Numbered from the stretch's first letter, positions 8,607 to 18,375 are shown. The stretch is DNA of 64,000 bases from Sphingomonas aurantiaca (GCF_003050705.1 NZ_QAOG01000003.1:372001-436000), one strand, 5' to 3'. Numbers and translations: made by a program. The notes: a model not told the origin generated them from the letters alone.

Positions 8607-9737
8607 ATGACGATCTTCTCGCGCTGGTTCCAGCGCCCCGATATCCTTGCCACCGAAACTCCGAAAGGCCCCTGGGGCGGCTCGGGTGACGACGGCAAGA
8701 CTGGCGGCAACGGCCCGCGCAATCCATGGGCGCTCCCCCCCGGCGGACGCAAACCCGCCGCCAAGCCCACTGCGCTCGACGAATTCCTGCGCAAGGCGCG
8801 GGGCTCGGGCGGCGGCGGTGGCGGCAATGGCGGTTTCGGCGGCATGCCGTCGGGCGCCAATGCCCGTGCGCTCTGGGCAATCGGCGTTGCGATCATCGCG
8901 GTCGTCTGGATCCTGTTCACCTCGGTGCACCAGATCGGCCCGCAGCAGCGTGGCGTCGTCACCTATTTCGGCAAATATGCCGGCACGCTCGACCCGGGCG
9001 TCCGCCTGACGATGCCCGCGCCGATCGCCGACGTGACGGTGGTCGACGTCCAGAAGATCCGCACCGACAATTTCCCCGTCGGCGACGGCGAGAATCTGAC
9101 GCTGACCGGCGACCAGAACATCATCGACCTCGCCTATTCGGTCCGCTGGGACATCGCTGATCCGCGCGATTACGTGTTCCAGCTCGCCGAGCCGAACGAC
9201 ACCGTCCGCGCGGCCGCCGAGAGCGCGATGCGCGCAGTGGTCGCGACCACTACGCTCGACCAGGCGATCGGCACGGGGCGCACGGTCATCGAACAGCGCG
9301 TTGCCGAGCTGACTCAGCAGATCCTCAACGACTACAAGTCGGGAGTCCGCATCCAGGGCGTCGCGATCAAGCAGGCCGCCGCGCCCGCGCGGATCGTCGA
9401 GGACTTCAACGCCGTCACCGCCGCGCAGCAGGAGGCGATCGCCAACCTCAACCAGTCGCGCTCCTATGCGCAGCAGGTCGTGGCGCGCGCGCAGGGCGAG
9501 GCCGCGTCGTTCGACAAGGTGTACGAGCAGTATAAGCTCGCGCCCGAAGTGACTCGCCGCCGCATGTATTACGAGACGATGGAGGCGGTGCTCGCCAAGA
9601 GCGACAAGACGATCGTCGAGACGCCGGGCGGGGTGGTGCCGTACCTGCCGTTGTCGAACGCCAAGCGCCTGCCGAACCCAGAGGCTGTCCAGGCGACGCC
9701 CGCGACGGCTGCCCCCCAGTCCGGAGCTGCCCAGTGA
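8607..9737 (+). CDS. hflK: FtsH protease activity modulator HflK
   Basis: HflK forms with HflC a large inner-membrane complex around FtsH and modulates its proteolysis. The ATG at 8607 follows AAAGG and gives 376 residues. The N-terminal ~85 residues are Gly/Pro-rich (several Gly runs near residues 67-79), then one membrane segment at about 88-106, and a periplasmic SPFH/Band 7 domain from about 110 (QQRGVVTYFGKYAGTLDPG) with a coiled-coil region toward the C-terminus. The TGA overlaps the GTG start of hflC (GTGA), so the two are translationally coupled. Confidence 0.95.
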   Translation: MTIFSRWFQRPDILATETPKGPWGGSGDDGKTGGNGPRNPWALPPGGRKPAAKPTALDEFLRKARGSGGGGGGNGGFGGMPSGANARALWAIGVAIIAVVWILFTSVHQIGPQQRGVVTYFGKYAGTLDPGVRLTMPAPIADVTVVDVQKIRTDNFPVGDGENLTLTGDQNIIDLAYSVRWDIADPRDYVFQLAEPNDTVRAAAESAMRAVVATTTLDQAIGTGRTVIEQRVAELTQQILNDYKSGVRIQGVAIKQAAAPARIVEDFNAVTAAQQEAIANLNQSRSYAQQVVARAQGEAASFDKVYEQYKLAPEVTRRRMYYETMEAVLAKSDKTIVETPGGVVPYLPLSNAKRLPNPEAVQATPATAAPQSGAAQ

Positions 9738-10600
9738 ACGCCGTGAGTTTCCGCAACCCGATCGTGGCCGGCATCGTTGCGCTGCTGTTGGTCATCCTCG
9801 CCGCATCGACCTTCGCGATCGTCCCCGAGACCAAGCAGGCGGTGATCCTGCGGTTCGGCCAGCCGATCCGCACGGTGAACGCTTGGCAGCCCAATACGCC
9901 GTTCGGCCAGACCGGCGCGGGTCTGATCGCGCGCATTCCGTTCGTCGATCGGATCGTCTGGATCGACAAGCGCGTCCAGGATCTCGAACTCGACAACACG
10001 CTCGTGCTGTCGACCGACCAGCTGCGGCTCGAGGTCGATGCCTATGCGCGCTACCGGATCGTCGATCCGCGCAAGATGCGTAACGCGGTGGGCAGCGAGG
10101 ACCGGATCCCCGATCAGCTGCGCCCGATCCTCGGATCGGCGCTGCGCAACGAGCTCGGCAAGCGGCGCTTCGTCGAACTGCTCAGCCCCGAGCGCTCCGA
10201 GCTGATGGACAACATCCAGAAGGGCCTGCAGCGCGTCGCGAGCCAGTACGGCGTCGAGATCGTCGACGTCCGCATCAAGCAGGCGAACCTGCCCGTCGGC
10301 CTGCCGCTCGAAAGCGCGCTCAAGCGCATGTCGAGCGCGCGCCAGCAGGAGGCGATCACGATCCGCGCCGAAGGCCAGAAGCAGGCGCAGATCGTGCGCG
10401 CGCAGGCCGACGCGGATTCGGCGAAGATCTATGCCGAGAGCTTCGGCAAGGACGCCGACTTCTACGATTTCTACCGCGCGATGCAGTCGTACCGGCACAC
10501 GTTCGGCGCGGATGGCGGGGCGGCACCCGAAGGATCGACCTCGATCATTCTTTCGCCGAACAACAGCTATCTGAGGGAATTCGAGGGCCGCGGGCGTTAA
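9734..10600 (+). CDS. hflC: FtsH protease activity modulator HflC
   Basis: The partner of HflK. It has 288 residues with a GTG start overlapping the hflK stop. One membrane segment lies at about residues 11-29, then an SPFH/Band 7 domain (ETKQAVILRFGQPIRT onward) and a helical region (RQQEAITIRAEGQKQAQIVRAQAD) typical of the coiled-coil that builds the HflKC cage. An HtrA-type protease follows after about 100 bases, grouping membrane and periplasmic protein quality control. Confidence 0.95.
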   Translation: MNAVSFRNPIVAGIVALLLVILAASTFAIVPETKQAVILRFGQPIRTVNAWQPNTPFGQTGAGLIARIPFVDRIVWIDKRVQDLELDNTLVLSTDQLRLEVDAYARYRIVDPRKMRNAVGSEDRIPDQLRPILGSALRNELGKRRFVELLSPERSELMDNIQKGLQRVASQYGVEIVDVRIKQANLPVGLPLESALKRMSSARQQEAITIRAEGQKQAQIVRAQADADSAKIYAESFGKDADFYDFYRAMQSYRHTFGADGGAAPEGSTSIILSPNNSYLREFEGRGR

Positions 10601-10701
10601 GCCTGCGGAACCTTCGAACGCCGTTCATATTCAAGCATCATTCAGGACGGCCCGCCTAACGGCGATCTGTTTCGATTGATGAAACGAGAGGACAACATCT
10701 A

Positions 10702-12255
10702 GTGCGTTACGCCTACGCCATTACCAGTGCTCTTCTCCTCGGCGGCGCGACCGCCACGCTCGCGCTTCAGCCAAGCGGTGCGCAGGTCGCGCAGAACGAG
10801 CCGGGCGCGATCCAGGCCGTCTCCCCCAAGCCCGGCGCGCCGATGAGCTTTGCCGATATGGTCGCGCGGCTCCAGCCCGCTGTGGTCAACATCTCGACCA
10901 AGCAAACGATCGTCCAGAAGCAGCAGGCCAATCCGTTCGCGGGCACGCCGTTCGGCGACCTGTTCGGCGGCATGGGCGGTGGTGGCCAGGGCGGCGCGCC
11001 GGTCAAGCGCGAGGGCGCCTCGCTCGGCTCGGGCTTCCTGATCTCGCCCGACGGCTATGTCGTCACGAACAACCACGTGATCTCGCCGGGCGCGCAGGGC
11101 GCGACGGTCGATTCGATCACCGTGACGCTCAGCGACAAGAAGGAATATGTCGCAAAGGTTGTCGGCAAGGATCAGGAATCGGATCTCGCGCTGCTCAAGA
11201 TCGACGCGGCCAACCTGCCGTTCGTGAAGTTCGGCGATTCGAACGGTGCGCGCGTCGGCGACTGGGTCGTCGCGATCGGCGAGCCGTTCGGCCTGGGCGG
11301 CACCGTCACCGCGGGCATCGTCTCGGCGATCAACCGCGTCACCGGTCAGGGCGGTGCGTATGACCGCTTCATCCAGACCGATGCGTCGATCAACCAGGGC
11401 AACTCCGGCGGCCCGATGTTCGATCTGAACGGCAACGTGATCGGCGTGAACTCGCAGATCTTCAGCCAGTCGGGCGGCAATATCGGTATCGGCTTCGCGA
11501 TCCCCGCAGCCGTTGCCAAGCCGATCATCGCCACCTTCATGAAGGGCGGCACGATCGAGCGCGGCTATATTGGCGTCCAGCTTCAGCCGGGCGGCACGAT
11601 CAACGAGGATACCGCAGCCGCACTCGGCATCGCCAAGAACCAGGGCGAGCTGATCAACGACGTGACCGCAGGTGGCCCCGCGGCGAAGGCCGGCGTCCGC
11701 GCAGGCGACGTCGTGACCAAGGTCAACGGCCAGGTCGTCACGGTCGACCAGTCGCTGTCCTACCTCGTCTCCAACGTGAAGCCGGGCCAGACCGCGCGTC
11801 TCGACATCCTGCGCAACGGCAAGCCTGTCGTCGCCAACGTGGTCGTCGTGCCGCGTCCGAGCGCGGACAAGCTGGCAGCGACGCTGGGCGGCGACGCACA
11901 GGGCTTCGGCACCGACGATGGCGATGACGGCGATGATGCCACCACCGCCGCACCGACGGCGGGCGCTGTGCTCGGGATCGGCGTACAGCCGCTCACCCCG
12001 GCGATCGCGCAGGCGGTCGGCGTCGAGGCGAGCACGCAGGGCGTCGTCATCGCCGTCGTTGCGCAGACCAGCGACGCCTTTGGCAAGCTGAAGCGCGGCG
12101 ACGTCATCATGTCGGTCAACGGCTCGCCGGTTCGCACCGCGGCCGACCTCCAGAACGCGGTCAACACCGCGAAGACCGCGGGTCGCCCGCAGGTCTTGCT
12201 GCAGGTAAAGCGTGGACGCAGCCCGGCACAGTTCCTGCCGGTCAAGATCAAGTAA
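10702..12255 (+). CDS. DegP/HtrA-type periplasmic serine endoprotease
   Basis: A secreted quality-control protease that degrades misfolded envelope proteins. The GTG start at 10702 follows GAGAGGA and gives 517 residues. A signal peptide occupies about residues 1-28. The catalytic triad is visible as His125 (TNNHV), Asp161 (ESDLALLKID) and Ser235 (GNSGGP), with the normal spacing. Two PDZ domains follow, about 285-380 and 425-510, separated by an Asp/Gly/Ala-rich linker (DDGDDGDDATTAA). The symbol could be degP, degQ or mucD-like and is left open. A strong terminator follows. Confidence 0.95.
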   Translation: MRYAYAITSALLLGGATATLALQPSGAQVAQNEPGAIQAVSPKPGAPMSFADMVARLQPAVVNISTKQTIVQKQQANPFAGTPFGDLFGGMGGGGQGGAPVKREGASLGSGFLISPDGYVVTNNHVISPGAQGATVDSITVTLSDKKEYVAKVVGKDQESDLALLKIDAANLPFVKFGDSNGARVGDWVVAIGEPFGLGGTVTAGIVSAINRVTGQGGAYDRFIQTDASINQGNSGGPMFDLNGNVIGVNSQIFSQSGGNIGIGFAIPAAVAKPIIATFMKGGTIERGYIGVQLQPGGTINEDTAAALGIAKNQGELINDVTAGGPAAKAGVRAGDVVTKVNGQVVTVDQSLSYLVSNVKPGQTARLDILRNGKPVVANVVVVPRPSADKLAATLGGDAQGFGTDDGDDGDDATTAAPTAGAVLGIGVQPLTPAIAQAVGVEASTQGVVIAVVAQTSDAFGKLKRGDVIMSVNGSPVRTAADLQNAVNTAKTAGRPQVLLQVKRGRSPAQFLPVKIK

Positions 12256-12279
12256 TCCACGACCGACACGACTGACCCG

Positions 12280-12315
12280 AAAGGACCGTCGCTCACCCGA
12301 GCGGCGGTCCTTTTT
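12280..12315 (+). terminator. Rho-independent terminator after the HtrA-type protease
   Basis: AAAGGACCG pairs with CGGTCCTTT, followed by a T-run interrupted by one C. It begins 25 bases after the stop codon. Confidence 0.9.
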
Positions 12316-12365
12316 CTTTGTAGGCTACGGGGATAGGATCGGCGCCGGACAACGAGGACGAGAGC

Positions 12366-14009
12366 ATGAGCGACGGCATCTTCATCGGCGCGAGCGTGGA
12401 CGGCAAGCCGCAGACGCTGGCGTTGAAGCGCGCGAACCGCCACGGCCTGATCGCGGGCGCGACCGGCACCGGCAAGACGGTGACGCTGCAGGGCATCATC
12501 GAGGGGTTCTCGGCAAACGGCGTGCCGTGCTTCGTCGCCGACGTGAAGGGCGACCTGTCGGGCCTCGCGATGGCCGGATCGCCGACCGCCAAGACGCATG
12601 CGACGTTCGCCGAGCGCGCCAAGGCGATCGGCGACGACGGCTGGGCCTATGCCGACAATCCGGTGCAGTTCTGGGACCTGTTCGGCGAGCAGGGGCATCC
12701 GATCCGCACCACGATCAGCGAGATGGGGCCGCTGCTGCTGTCGCGGCTGATGGATTTGAACGACGTGCAGGAGGGCGTGCTGACGATCGCCTTCCACGTC
12801 GCCGACAAGGAGGGGTTGCTGCTGATCGACCTCGACGATCTGCAGGCGATGCTGACCGAATGCGCGGGCCGTGCAGACGAGTTGACGGTCACCTATGGCA
12901 ACGTGTCGAAGCAGTCGATCGGCGCGATCCAGCGGTCGCTGCTCCAGCTGCGCACCCAGGGCGCGGAGAATTTCTTCGGCGAACCCGCGCTCGAGATGAA
13001 CGACTTCATCGGCGTCGACGATCGCGGTCGGGGCATCGTCAACATCCTCGCTGCCGACAAGCTGATGGCTTCACCCAAGCTGTACGCGACGTTCCTGCTG
13101 TGGCTGATGAGCGAGCTGTTCGAGCATCTCCCCGAGGTCGGCGATCCCGACAAGCCGGTGCTGTGCTTCTTCTTCGACGAGGCGCATCTGCTGTTCGACG
13201 ACGCGCCCAAGGCGCTGCTCGAGAAGATCGAACAGGTCGTCCGGCTGATCCGGTCGAAGGGGGTGGGCGTGTATTTCATCACGCAGAACCCGATCGACAT
13301 TCCCGACACCGTCGCTGGCCAGCTCGGCAACCGCGTCCAGCATGCGCTGCGGGCGTTCACGCCGCGCGACCAGGCGGCGGTGCGCGCGGCGGCGGAGACG
13401 TTCCGCGCCAATCCGGGCGTCGATGTCGCCACGGTCATCACCGAGCTGAAGGTCGGCGAGGCGCTCGTGTCGCTGCTCCAGCCCGACGGCGCGCCGACCC
13501 CGGTCGAGCGTACGCTGATCAAGCCGTCCGCGTCGCGCGTCGGACCGATCACGCCCGCCGAGCGCAAGGTGATGATCGAGACCGATGCGATCGGCGCCAA
13601 ATACGACACTTTGGTCGATCGCGAATCGGCGGAGGAATTGCTCGCGGCCAAGACCGAGGAGGCGAGCGCCGCGGCCGCCGAGGCGAAGGCTACGACCGAG
13701 GCGGAGAAGGCGGCGGCCGCGCAGGCCAAGCTCGATGCAAGGGTGGCGAAGGAGGCGGAGCGTCAGCGCGTCGCGGACCAGCGCGAGGCGGATCGCCAGC
13801 AACGTGAAGCAGATCGCGAGGCGGCGAACTCACCCTGGACCAAGATGGCGACGTCCGCGACGCGGGCCGCAAGCTCGTCGATCGGCCGGCAGGTGGCGAA
13901 CGAGATCGGCAAACAGGTGTTCGGCACGACGTCGCGCCGGCGGTCGTCGAGCGGCGGCCTGGTCGGCACCGTGCTGCGCGGGGTTTTAGGCGGGCTGTTC
14001 CGGGGGTAG
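12366..14009 (+). CDS. HerA-like ATPase (DUF853 family)
   Basis: A 547-residue P-loop ATPase of the HerA/FtsK superfamily, of the kind called DUF853 or YjgR. The Walker A motif GATGTGKT is at about residues 36-43 and the Walker B region CFFFDEAHLLFDDA near 270. Further motifs typical of the family are VADVKGDLSG and GVYFITQNP, with an arginine-rich ending. Residues about 440-510 form a highly charged Ala/Glu/Lys/Arg-rich region likely to be a long helix. The role is unknown; DNA or protein translocation is suggested only by superfamily. The gene stands alone between a terminator and a REP-like repeat. Confidence 0.9.
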   Translation: MSDGIFIGASVDGKPQTLALKRANRHGLIAGATGTGKTVTLQGIIEGFSANGVPCFVADVKGDLSGLAMAGSPTAKTHATFAERAKAIGDDGWAYADNPVQFWDLFGEQGHPIRTTISEMGPLLLSRLMDLNDVQEGVLTIAFHVADKEGLLLIDLDDLQAMLTECAGRADELTVTYGNVSKQSIGAIQRSLLQLRTQGAENFFGEPALEMNDFIGVDDRGRGIVNILAADKLMASPKLYATFLLWLMSELFEHLPEVGDPDKPVLCFFFDEAHLLFDDAPKALLEKIEQVVRLIRSKGVGVYFITQNPIDIPDTVAGQLGNRVQHALRAFTPRDQAAVRAAAETFRANPGVDVATVITELKVGEALVSLLQPDGAPTPVERTLIKPSASRVGPITPAERKVMIETDAIGAKYDTLVDRESAEELLAAKTEEASAAAAEAKATTEAEKAAAAQAKLDARVAKEAERQRVADQREADRQQREADREAANSPWTKMATSATRAASSSIGRQVANEIGKQVFGTTSRRRSSSGGLVGTVLRGVLGGLFRG

Positions 14010-14052
14010 ACTGCAGCGTGACCGGGGGCGGGCTGCCCTCAAAACAATTATA

Positions 14053-14156
14053 CCACCCCGGCGGAGGCCGGGGCCCAATTGGGGAACGGAGGTAACGTCG
14101 GGAGGCGCTCCGTCACATCGACCTTCCCAATTGGGCCCCGGCCTTCGCCGGGGTGA
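14053..14156. repeat. REP-like inverted-repeat element, family A, copy 2
   Basis: The arms CCACCCCGGCGGAGGCCGGGG and the inverse enclose a core. The reverse complement of the core begins AAGGTCGATGTGAC and matches the forward cores of copies 3 and 4, so this copy is inserted in the opposite orientation. It lies between two co-directional genes, just after the HerA-like gene and 28 bases before the M20 gene. Confidence 0.85.
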
Positions 14157-14183
14157 TGGTCAAGCCGTTCAAGGAGTCAAACC

Positions 14184-15413
14184 ATGTCCCTCGATTTCGA
14201 ATCCACCACCGACTGGACCAGCATCGGCGAGAACAGCCTCGACGATGCGATCACGCTGCGCCGCGCGATCCATGCCGACCCCGAAGTCGGCCTCCACTGC
14301 CCGCGCACCTCGGACAAGGTGAAGGCCGCGCTCGCCGGCCTCCCGCTCGAGATTCGCGAGGGCAATTCGACCACCGGCTTCGTCGCGATCCTGCGCGGCG
14401 GACGCGGCGGCACCGCCGGCGGCAACGGCCGCACGGTCCTGCTGCGCGGCGACATGGATGCGCTGCCGATGCAGGAGGAAACCGGGCTCCCCTTCGCCTC
14501 GAAGATCGACGGCGCGATGCACGCCTGCGGCCATGATTCGCACACCGCGATGCTGGTCGGCGCGGCGAAGGCCTTGTGCGCACGCCGCGACGAACTGCCC
14601 GGCACCGTCGTCTTCATGTTCCAGCCCGGCGAGGAGGGGCATCACGGCGCGCGCCACATGATCGCCGACGGCCTGCTCGATGCGCCGCTGCCCGAGGCGG
14701 GGTTCGCGCTGCATATCTCGCCCAACATGCCGATGGGTCATGTCGTCAGCCGCGCGGGGACGCTGATGGCGTCGACCGATACGCTGCGCGCGACGATCAC
14801 CGGGCGCGGCGGGCATGCGGCGATGCCGCACGATTGCCTCGATCCGCTGCCGATCGCGTGCGAGATCGTCACCGCGCTCCAGACCTATGTCGCGCGGCAG
14901 GTGGCGGTCACCGATCCTGCGGTGCTGTCGATCACCAAGCTTAACGCAGGGTCCGCGCACAACGTCATCCCGTCGACCGTCGAGATGCTCGGCACGATGC
15001 GCACGCTGTCGGAGCGGACTCGCGAACAGGTCCGCGCGGCGTTCATCCGCATGGTCGAGGGCATCGCAGCGGCCCACGGCGCAGTCGGCACGCCGACGAT
15101 CGAGGAAGGCTATCCGGTCACCGTCAACGATGAGCGCGCCACCGACCTGATGAAGGCGTGTGCGACCGCGATCGGCGGCGAGGGCGCCTATCAGGTGATG
15201 CCGCCAATGATGGGCGCGGAGGACTTCTCGTACGTGCTCCAGAAGCTCCCCGGCGCGATGGCGTTCATCGGCGCCGCGCCCGAGGGGAGCGACCCGCGCA
15301 CCAACCCGCCGCTCCACAACACCAAGATGACGATCGACGAACGCGTGATGGCGCACGGGATCGCGATGCACTGCGCGGTGGCGGAGCGGTTCCTGACGAA
15401 CGGCTTCGACTGA
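14184..15413 (+). CDS. M20 family amidohydrolase (hippurate hydrolase / amino-acid deacylase type)
   Basis: A 409-residue zinc-dependent amidase of the M20D group, which cleaves N-acyl amino acids or similar amides in the cytosol. Metal-binding motifs are visible: GDMDALPM near residue 90, HACGHDSHTAML near 112-123, EEGHHGARHM near 150-159, and a late His in NPPLHNTKM. The length is normal. The exact substrate (hippurate, N-acetyl amino acids, indole-acetyl amino acids) cannot be assigned. Repeats lie on both sides, so it is probably transcribed alone. Confidence 0.9.
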   Translation: MSLDFESTTDWTSIGENSLDDAITLRRAIHADPEVGLHCPRTSDKVKAALAGLPLEIREGNSTTGFVAILRGGRGGTAGGNGRTVLLRGDMDALPMQEETGLPFASKIDGAMHACGHDSHTAMLVGAAKALCARRDELPGTVVFMFQPGEEGHHGARHMIADGLLDAPLPEAGFALHISPNMPMGHVVSRAGTLMASTDTLRATITGRGGHAAMPHDCLDPLPIACEIVTALQTYVARQVAVTDPAVLSITKLNAGSAHNVIPSTVEMLGTMRTLSERTREQVRAAFIRMVEGIAAAHGAVGTPTIEEGYPVTVNDERATDLMKACATAIGGEGAYQVMPPMMGAEDFSYVLQKLPGAMAFIGAAPEGSDPRTNPPLHNTKMTIDERVMAHGIAMHCAVAERFLTNGFD

Positions 15414-15454
15414 GGGCGCGCGCCGCATCCCCCATTCCGCGGCGTCCCCCCACT

Positions 15455-15538
15455 CCGTCATCCTGACGAAAGTCAGGATTCAGGGTTACGGGCGATGCCG
15501 TGCTTGGCTCTGGATCCTGACTTTCGTCAGGATGACGG
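15455..15538. repeat. Inverted repeat between convergent genes (family C)
   Basis: CCGTCATCCTGACGAAAGTCAGGAT and a nearly perfect inverse copy (atcctgactttcgtcaggatgacgg) are separated by ~35 bases. Each arm is itself palindromic (CTGACGAAAGTCAG). It lies between the 3' ends of the M20 gene and the beta-lactamase-like gene, and may stabilise or terminate transcripts from both sides. Confidence 0.85.
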
Positions 15539-15566
15539 GGGTAGTGATCGGGTTCTAGGGGCGGTG

Positions 15567-16679
15567 TCAGTTCAGCGGCCGCGTAGTCCCCGCATAATTC
15601 GCGACCGCGGCCGCCGCATTCTGGATCAGCTTCTGCCGCTCCGGCATCGGCCGGATCGTGTCGCCGATCATCACCGCGATCGCGTAGCGACGCCCATCCG
15701 GCGCGGTCAGCAGCCCAACATCGTTGAAGCCCGCGTTGCGCCGCCCGAGATCCTGCCCCGTCCCGGTCTTGTGCGCGATCTCCCACCCGCCGGGCAGCGC
15801 GGCGCGCAACCGCGCACGACCGGTGACCGACCGGCCCATCGTATCGAGCAGGATCTTGGTCGAGGTCTCGGACAGGAGATCCCCCTTTGCCAGCCGCGCA
15901 ATGGCATCGGCGATCGCGATCGGCGCAGCGCCATCCGGTGGATTGCGCACATAGGCGTCGAGCGCGGCGGCGCGCACCGCCGGCGACAGCTGGTTGCGCG
16001 CGGTCAGGAAGCCGCCATTGACCGCGTAGGATGGCTGCCACACGAGACCCGCGGTCCCGCTCTGCAACAGCCGTTCGCCCGGCCCGAACCGGATCGCGCC
16101 GAGCTGCTTGCGCGCGATCATCGACCGCACCGCGGCCGATCCGCCGACGCGCGTGAGAAGCCGGTCGTTCGCGGTATTGTCGCTATGCGTCAGCGCGCGC
16201 GTAAGCAGGTCGCCGACCGTCGTGCGATAGCCATCGCCCTTGACCAGCATCGCGATCGGCTGGTGGAACAGCGTCAGGTCCTGCGGGCGGACGACGATCG
16301 GCTCGTCGAGGCGGATCTTGCCCTGATCGCGCAGGTCCATGACGGTCAGCGCAACCCATAGCTTGCTGACCGACTGCTGCGGCAGCAACTGGCGCCCGCC
16401 CGCCTCGACCGTCCAGCCGTCGTCGACCGCGCGCACCGCGATTCCCGCCTTCCCCTGGAAGCCGCTCTGCAATTCGGAAATCGCGTTGACCAGGCTGGCA
16501 GGCGCGGGGCGCGCCGTGCGCGGCAGCGGCGGCGGCACCGGAATCGATACGAATCCCCCGGCCTGATTCACCGGGCTGACCGCAGGCGGGGTGGGCCGCG
16601 ATGCCGATCCACATCCGGCGAGTGCCACACCGAACAGGGTGGTTGCCAGAAGACGCTTGAACGCACTCGCCGATGTCAT
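15567..16679 (-). CDS. Class A beta-lactamase-like serine hydrolase, lipoprotein
   Basis: A 370-residue exported protein. The start at 16679 (MTSASAFKRL) gives a lipoprotein signal with LAGC (Cys23), then a Pro-rich linker. The class A active-site motifs are present in order: SVSK (Ser103/Lys106), SDN (166-168) and KTG (304-306). A Glu at 202 lies exactly 36 residues after the SDN Ser, the spacing of Glu166 in true class A enzymes, but the residue equivalent to Asn170 is Gln. About 34 extra residues lie between this region and KTG. It could be a real beta-lactamase or a penicillin-binding/transpeptidase relative. The frame is open upstream, but earlier starts overlap nadB. Confidence 0.85.
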   Translation of the reverse strand: MTSASAFKRLLATTLFGVALAGCGSASRPTPPAVSPVNQAGGFVSIPVPPPLPRTARPAPASLVNAISELQSGFQGKAGIAVRAVDDGWTVEAGGRQLLPQQSVSKLWVALTVMDLRDQGKIRLDEPIVVRPQDLTLFHQPIAMLVKGDGYRTTVGDLLTRALTHSDNTANDRLLTRVGGSAAVRSMIARKQLGAIRFGPGERLLQSGTAGLVWQPSYAVNGGFLTARNQLSPAVRAAALDAYVRNPPDGAAPIAIADAIARLAKGDLLSETSTKILLDTMGRSVTGRARLRAALPGGWEIAHKTGTGQDLGRRNAGFNDVGLLTAPDGRRYAIAVMIGDTIRPMPERQKLIQNAAAAVANYAGTTRPLN

Positions 16680-16797
16680 GATGGATTGAAGGCCCTGCAC
16701 TGGAGCATCGATCCTTATCGGTTGCTCGGGCGCGCGAAACAGCGCCTCCGCACCGCTGCGACGAAGCGCGCGGGGGTTGCGCCCAATCGCGCCGCGG

Positions 16798-18375
16798 TCA
16801 GGGAACGAGAACCGTGTCGACCGCATCGGGCAACGTGTCGGGATAATCGAGCGTGAAATGCAGCCCGCGGCTTTCATGCCGGTGCAGCGCGGACCGGACG
16901 ATCAGCTCGGCGGTCTGGAGCAGGTTGCGCAGTTCGATCAGGTCGGGCGTGACGCGGAAATGCTGATAATATTCGGCCACCTCGTCGTTGAGCAGCTTGA
17001 TCCGGTGCTGCGCGCGTTCGAGCCGTTTGGTCGTGCGGACGATGCCGACGTAATTCCACATGAACCGACGGATTTCGGTCCAGGTCTGCTTGATCACCAC
17101 CTCTTCGTCCGAATCTGTAACGCGGCTTTCGTCCCAGGGGCGGATCGGCGGGGGCGGGGGCAGGCTGTCCCACGCGGCGGCGATGCTGTCCGCGGCCGCC
17201 TCGCCGAACACGAAGCATTCGAGCAGCGAGTTGGACGCCAGCCTGTTCGCGCCGTGCAGACCCGATTCGGTGCATTCGCCCGCGGCATACAGGCCGGGCA
17301 GGTCGGTCTTGCCATGCTCGTCGACGACGATCCCGCCGCACGTGTAATGTTGCGCAGGGACGACGGGGATCGGCTGCGTCGTCATGTCGATGCCGACCGT
17401 CAGCAGCTTCTCGTGGATGTTCGGGAAGTGATGGCGGATGAAGTCGGCGGGCATGTGGCTGATGTCGAGATGGACGTAGTCGAGACCATAGCGCTTGATC
17501 TCCGCGTCGATCGCGCGCGCGACGATATCGCGGGGGGCAAGTTCCATCCGCGCCGCGTCGTAATAGGTCATGAAGCGCTTGCCCGTCGACGGGTTGATCA
17601 ACCGCCCCCCTTCGCCGCGAACCGCCTCGGTGATCAGGAAATTCTTGACCTCCAGATTGTAGAGGCAGGTCGGGTGAAATTGCATCATTTCCATGTTTGA
17701 GACCCGCGCACCCGCCCGCCATGCCATCGCGATCCCGTCGCCGGTCGCGCCGCGCGGCGCGGTCGAGAACAGATAGGTCCGCCCCGCACCGCCCGTCGCC
17801 AGGATCGTCGCGCGCGCGGTGTAAAGGCCAACGCGCTCGGTCTTGCGGTCGACCGCGTACACCCCCCACACATTGCCCGCGCCCGAATAGCGTAGCTCAT
17901 GCCGCCCGGTTGCCAGGTCGATCGCGATCTGATCGGGGACCAGCGTGATGTTGGGATGCGCCTCGGCCGCGCGTTGCAGCGCCTCCTGCACCGCCCAGCC
18001 GGTCGCATCGGCGACATGGACGATCCGGCGATGGCTGTGCCCGCCTTCGCGCGTCAGGTGGAGCGCGTTGCCCTCGGTCTCGAACGGCACGCCGAGACGG
18101 CTGAGCCGCTCGATCGCGGCGGGGGCGCCCTCGACGACCATCTCGACGATCGCGCGGTCGTTGAGCCCAGCGCCCGCGACCATCGTGTCCTCGACATGAT
18201 TCTCGAACGTGTCGCCGGGTTCGAGCACCGCGGCGATCCCGCCCTGCGCCCAGGCGGTCGACCCTTCATTCAGCGCGCCCTTGGCCAGCACCGTCACGGT
18301 AAGCCGATCGGCGAGCGTAAGCGCGGCTGTCAGTCCGGCGGCACCCGATCCGACGATGAGGATATCGCTGGTCAT
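16798..18375 (-). CDS. nadB: L-aspartate oxidase
   Basis: A FAD enzyme that oxidises L-aspartate to iminoaspartate, the first step of de novo NAD synthesis. The start at 18375 (MTSDILIVGSG) gives 525 residues. The dinucleotide motif GSGAAGL is at residues 9-15, and family sequences GSTAWAQGGIAAVL, EGGHSHRRIVH and CTESGLHGANRLASNSLLECFVF are seen. nadA and nadC are not adjacent. It diverges from the DUF1275 gene. Confidence 0.95.
   Translation of the reverse strand: MTSDILIVGSGAAGLTAALTLADRLTVTVLAKGALNEGSTAWAQGGIAAVLEPGDTFENHVEDTMVAGAGLNDRAIVEMVVEGAPAAIERLSRLGVPFETEGNALHLTREGGHSHRRIVHVADATGWAVQEALQRAAEAHPNITLVPDQIAIDLATGRHELRYSGAGNVWGVYAVDRKTERVGLYTARATILATGGAGRTYLFSTAPRGATGDGIAMAWRAGARVSNMEMMQFHPTCLYNLEVKNFLITEAVRGEGGRLINPSTGKRFMTYYDAARMELAPRDIVARAIDAEIKRYGLDYVHLDISHMPADFIRHHFPNIHEKLLTVGIDMTTQPIPVVPAQHYTCGGIVVDEHGKTDLPGLYAAGECTESGLHGANRLASNSLLECFVFGEAAADSIAAAWDSLPPPPPIRPWDESRVTDSDEEVVIKQTWTEIRRFMWNYVGIVRTTKRLERAQHRIKLLNDEVAEYYQHFRVTPDLIELRNLLQTAELIVRSALHRHESRGLHFTLDYPDTLPDAVDTVLVP

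Noticed and set aside
10607..10625. GGAAC and CGTT before the HtrA-type gene, as for an EcfG general stress promoter
   Set aside because: The spacing is only 10 bases; EcfG promoters need about 16-17.
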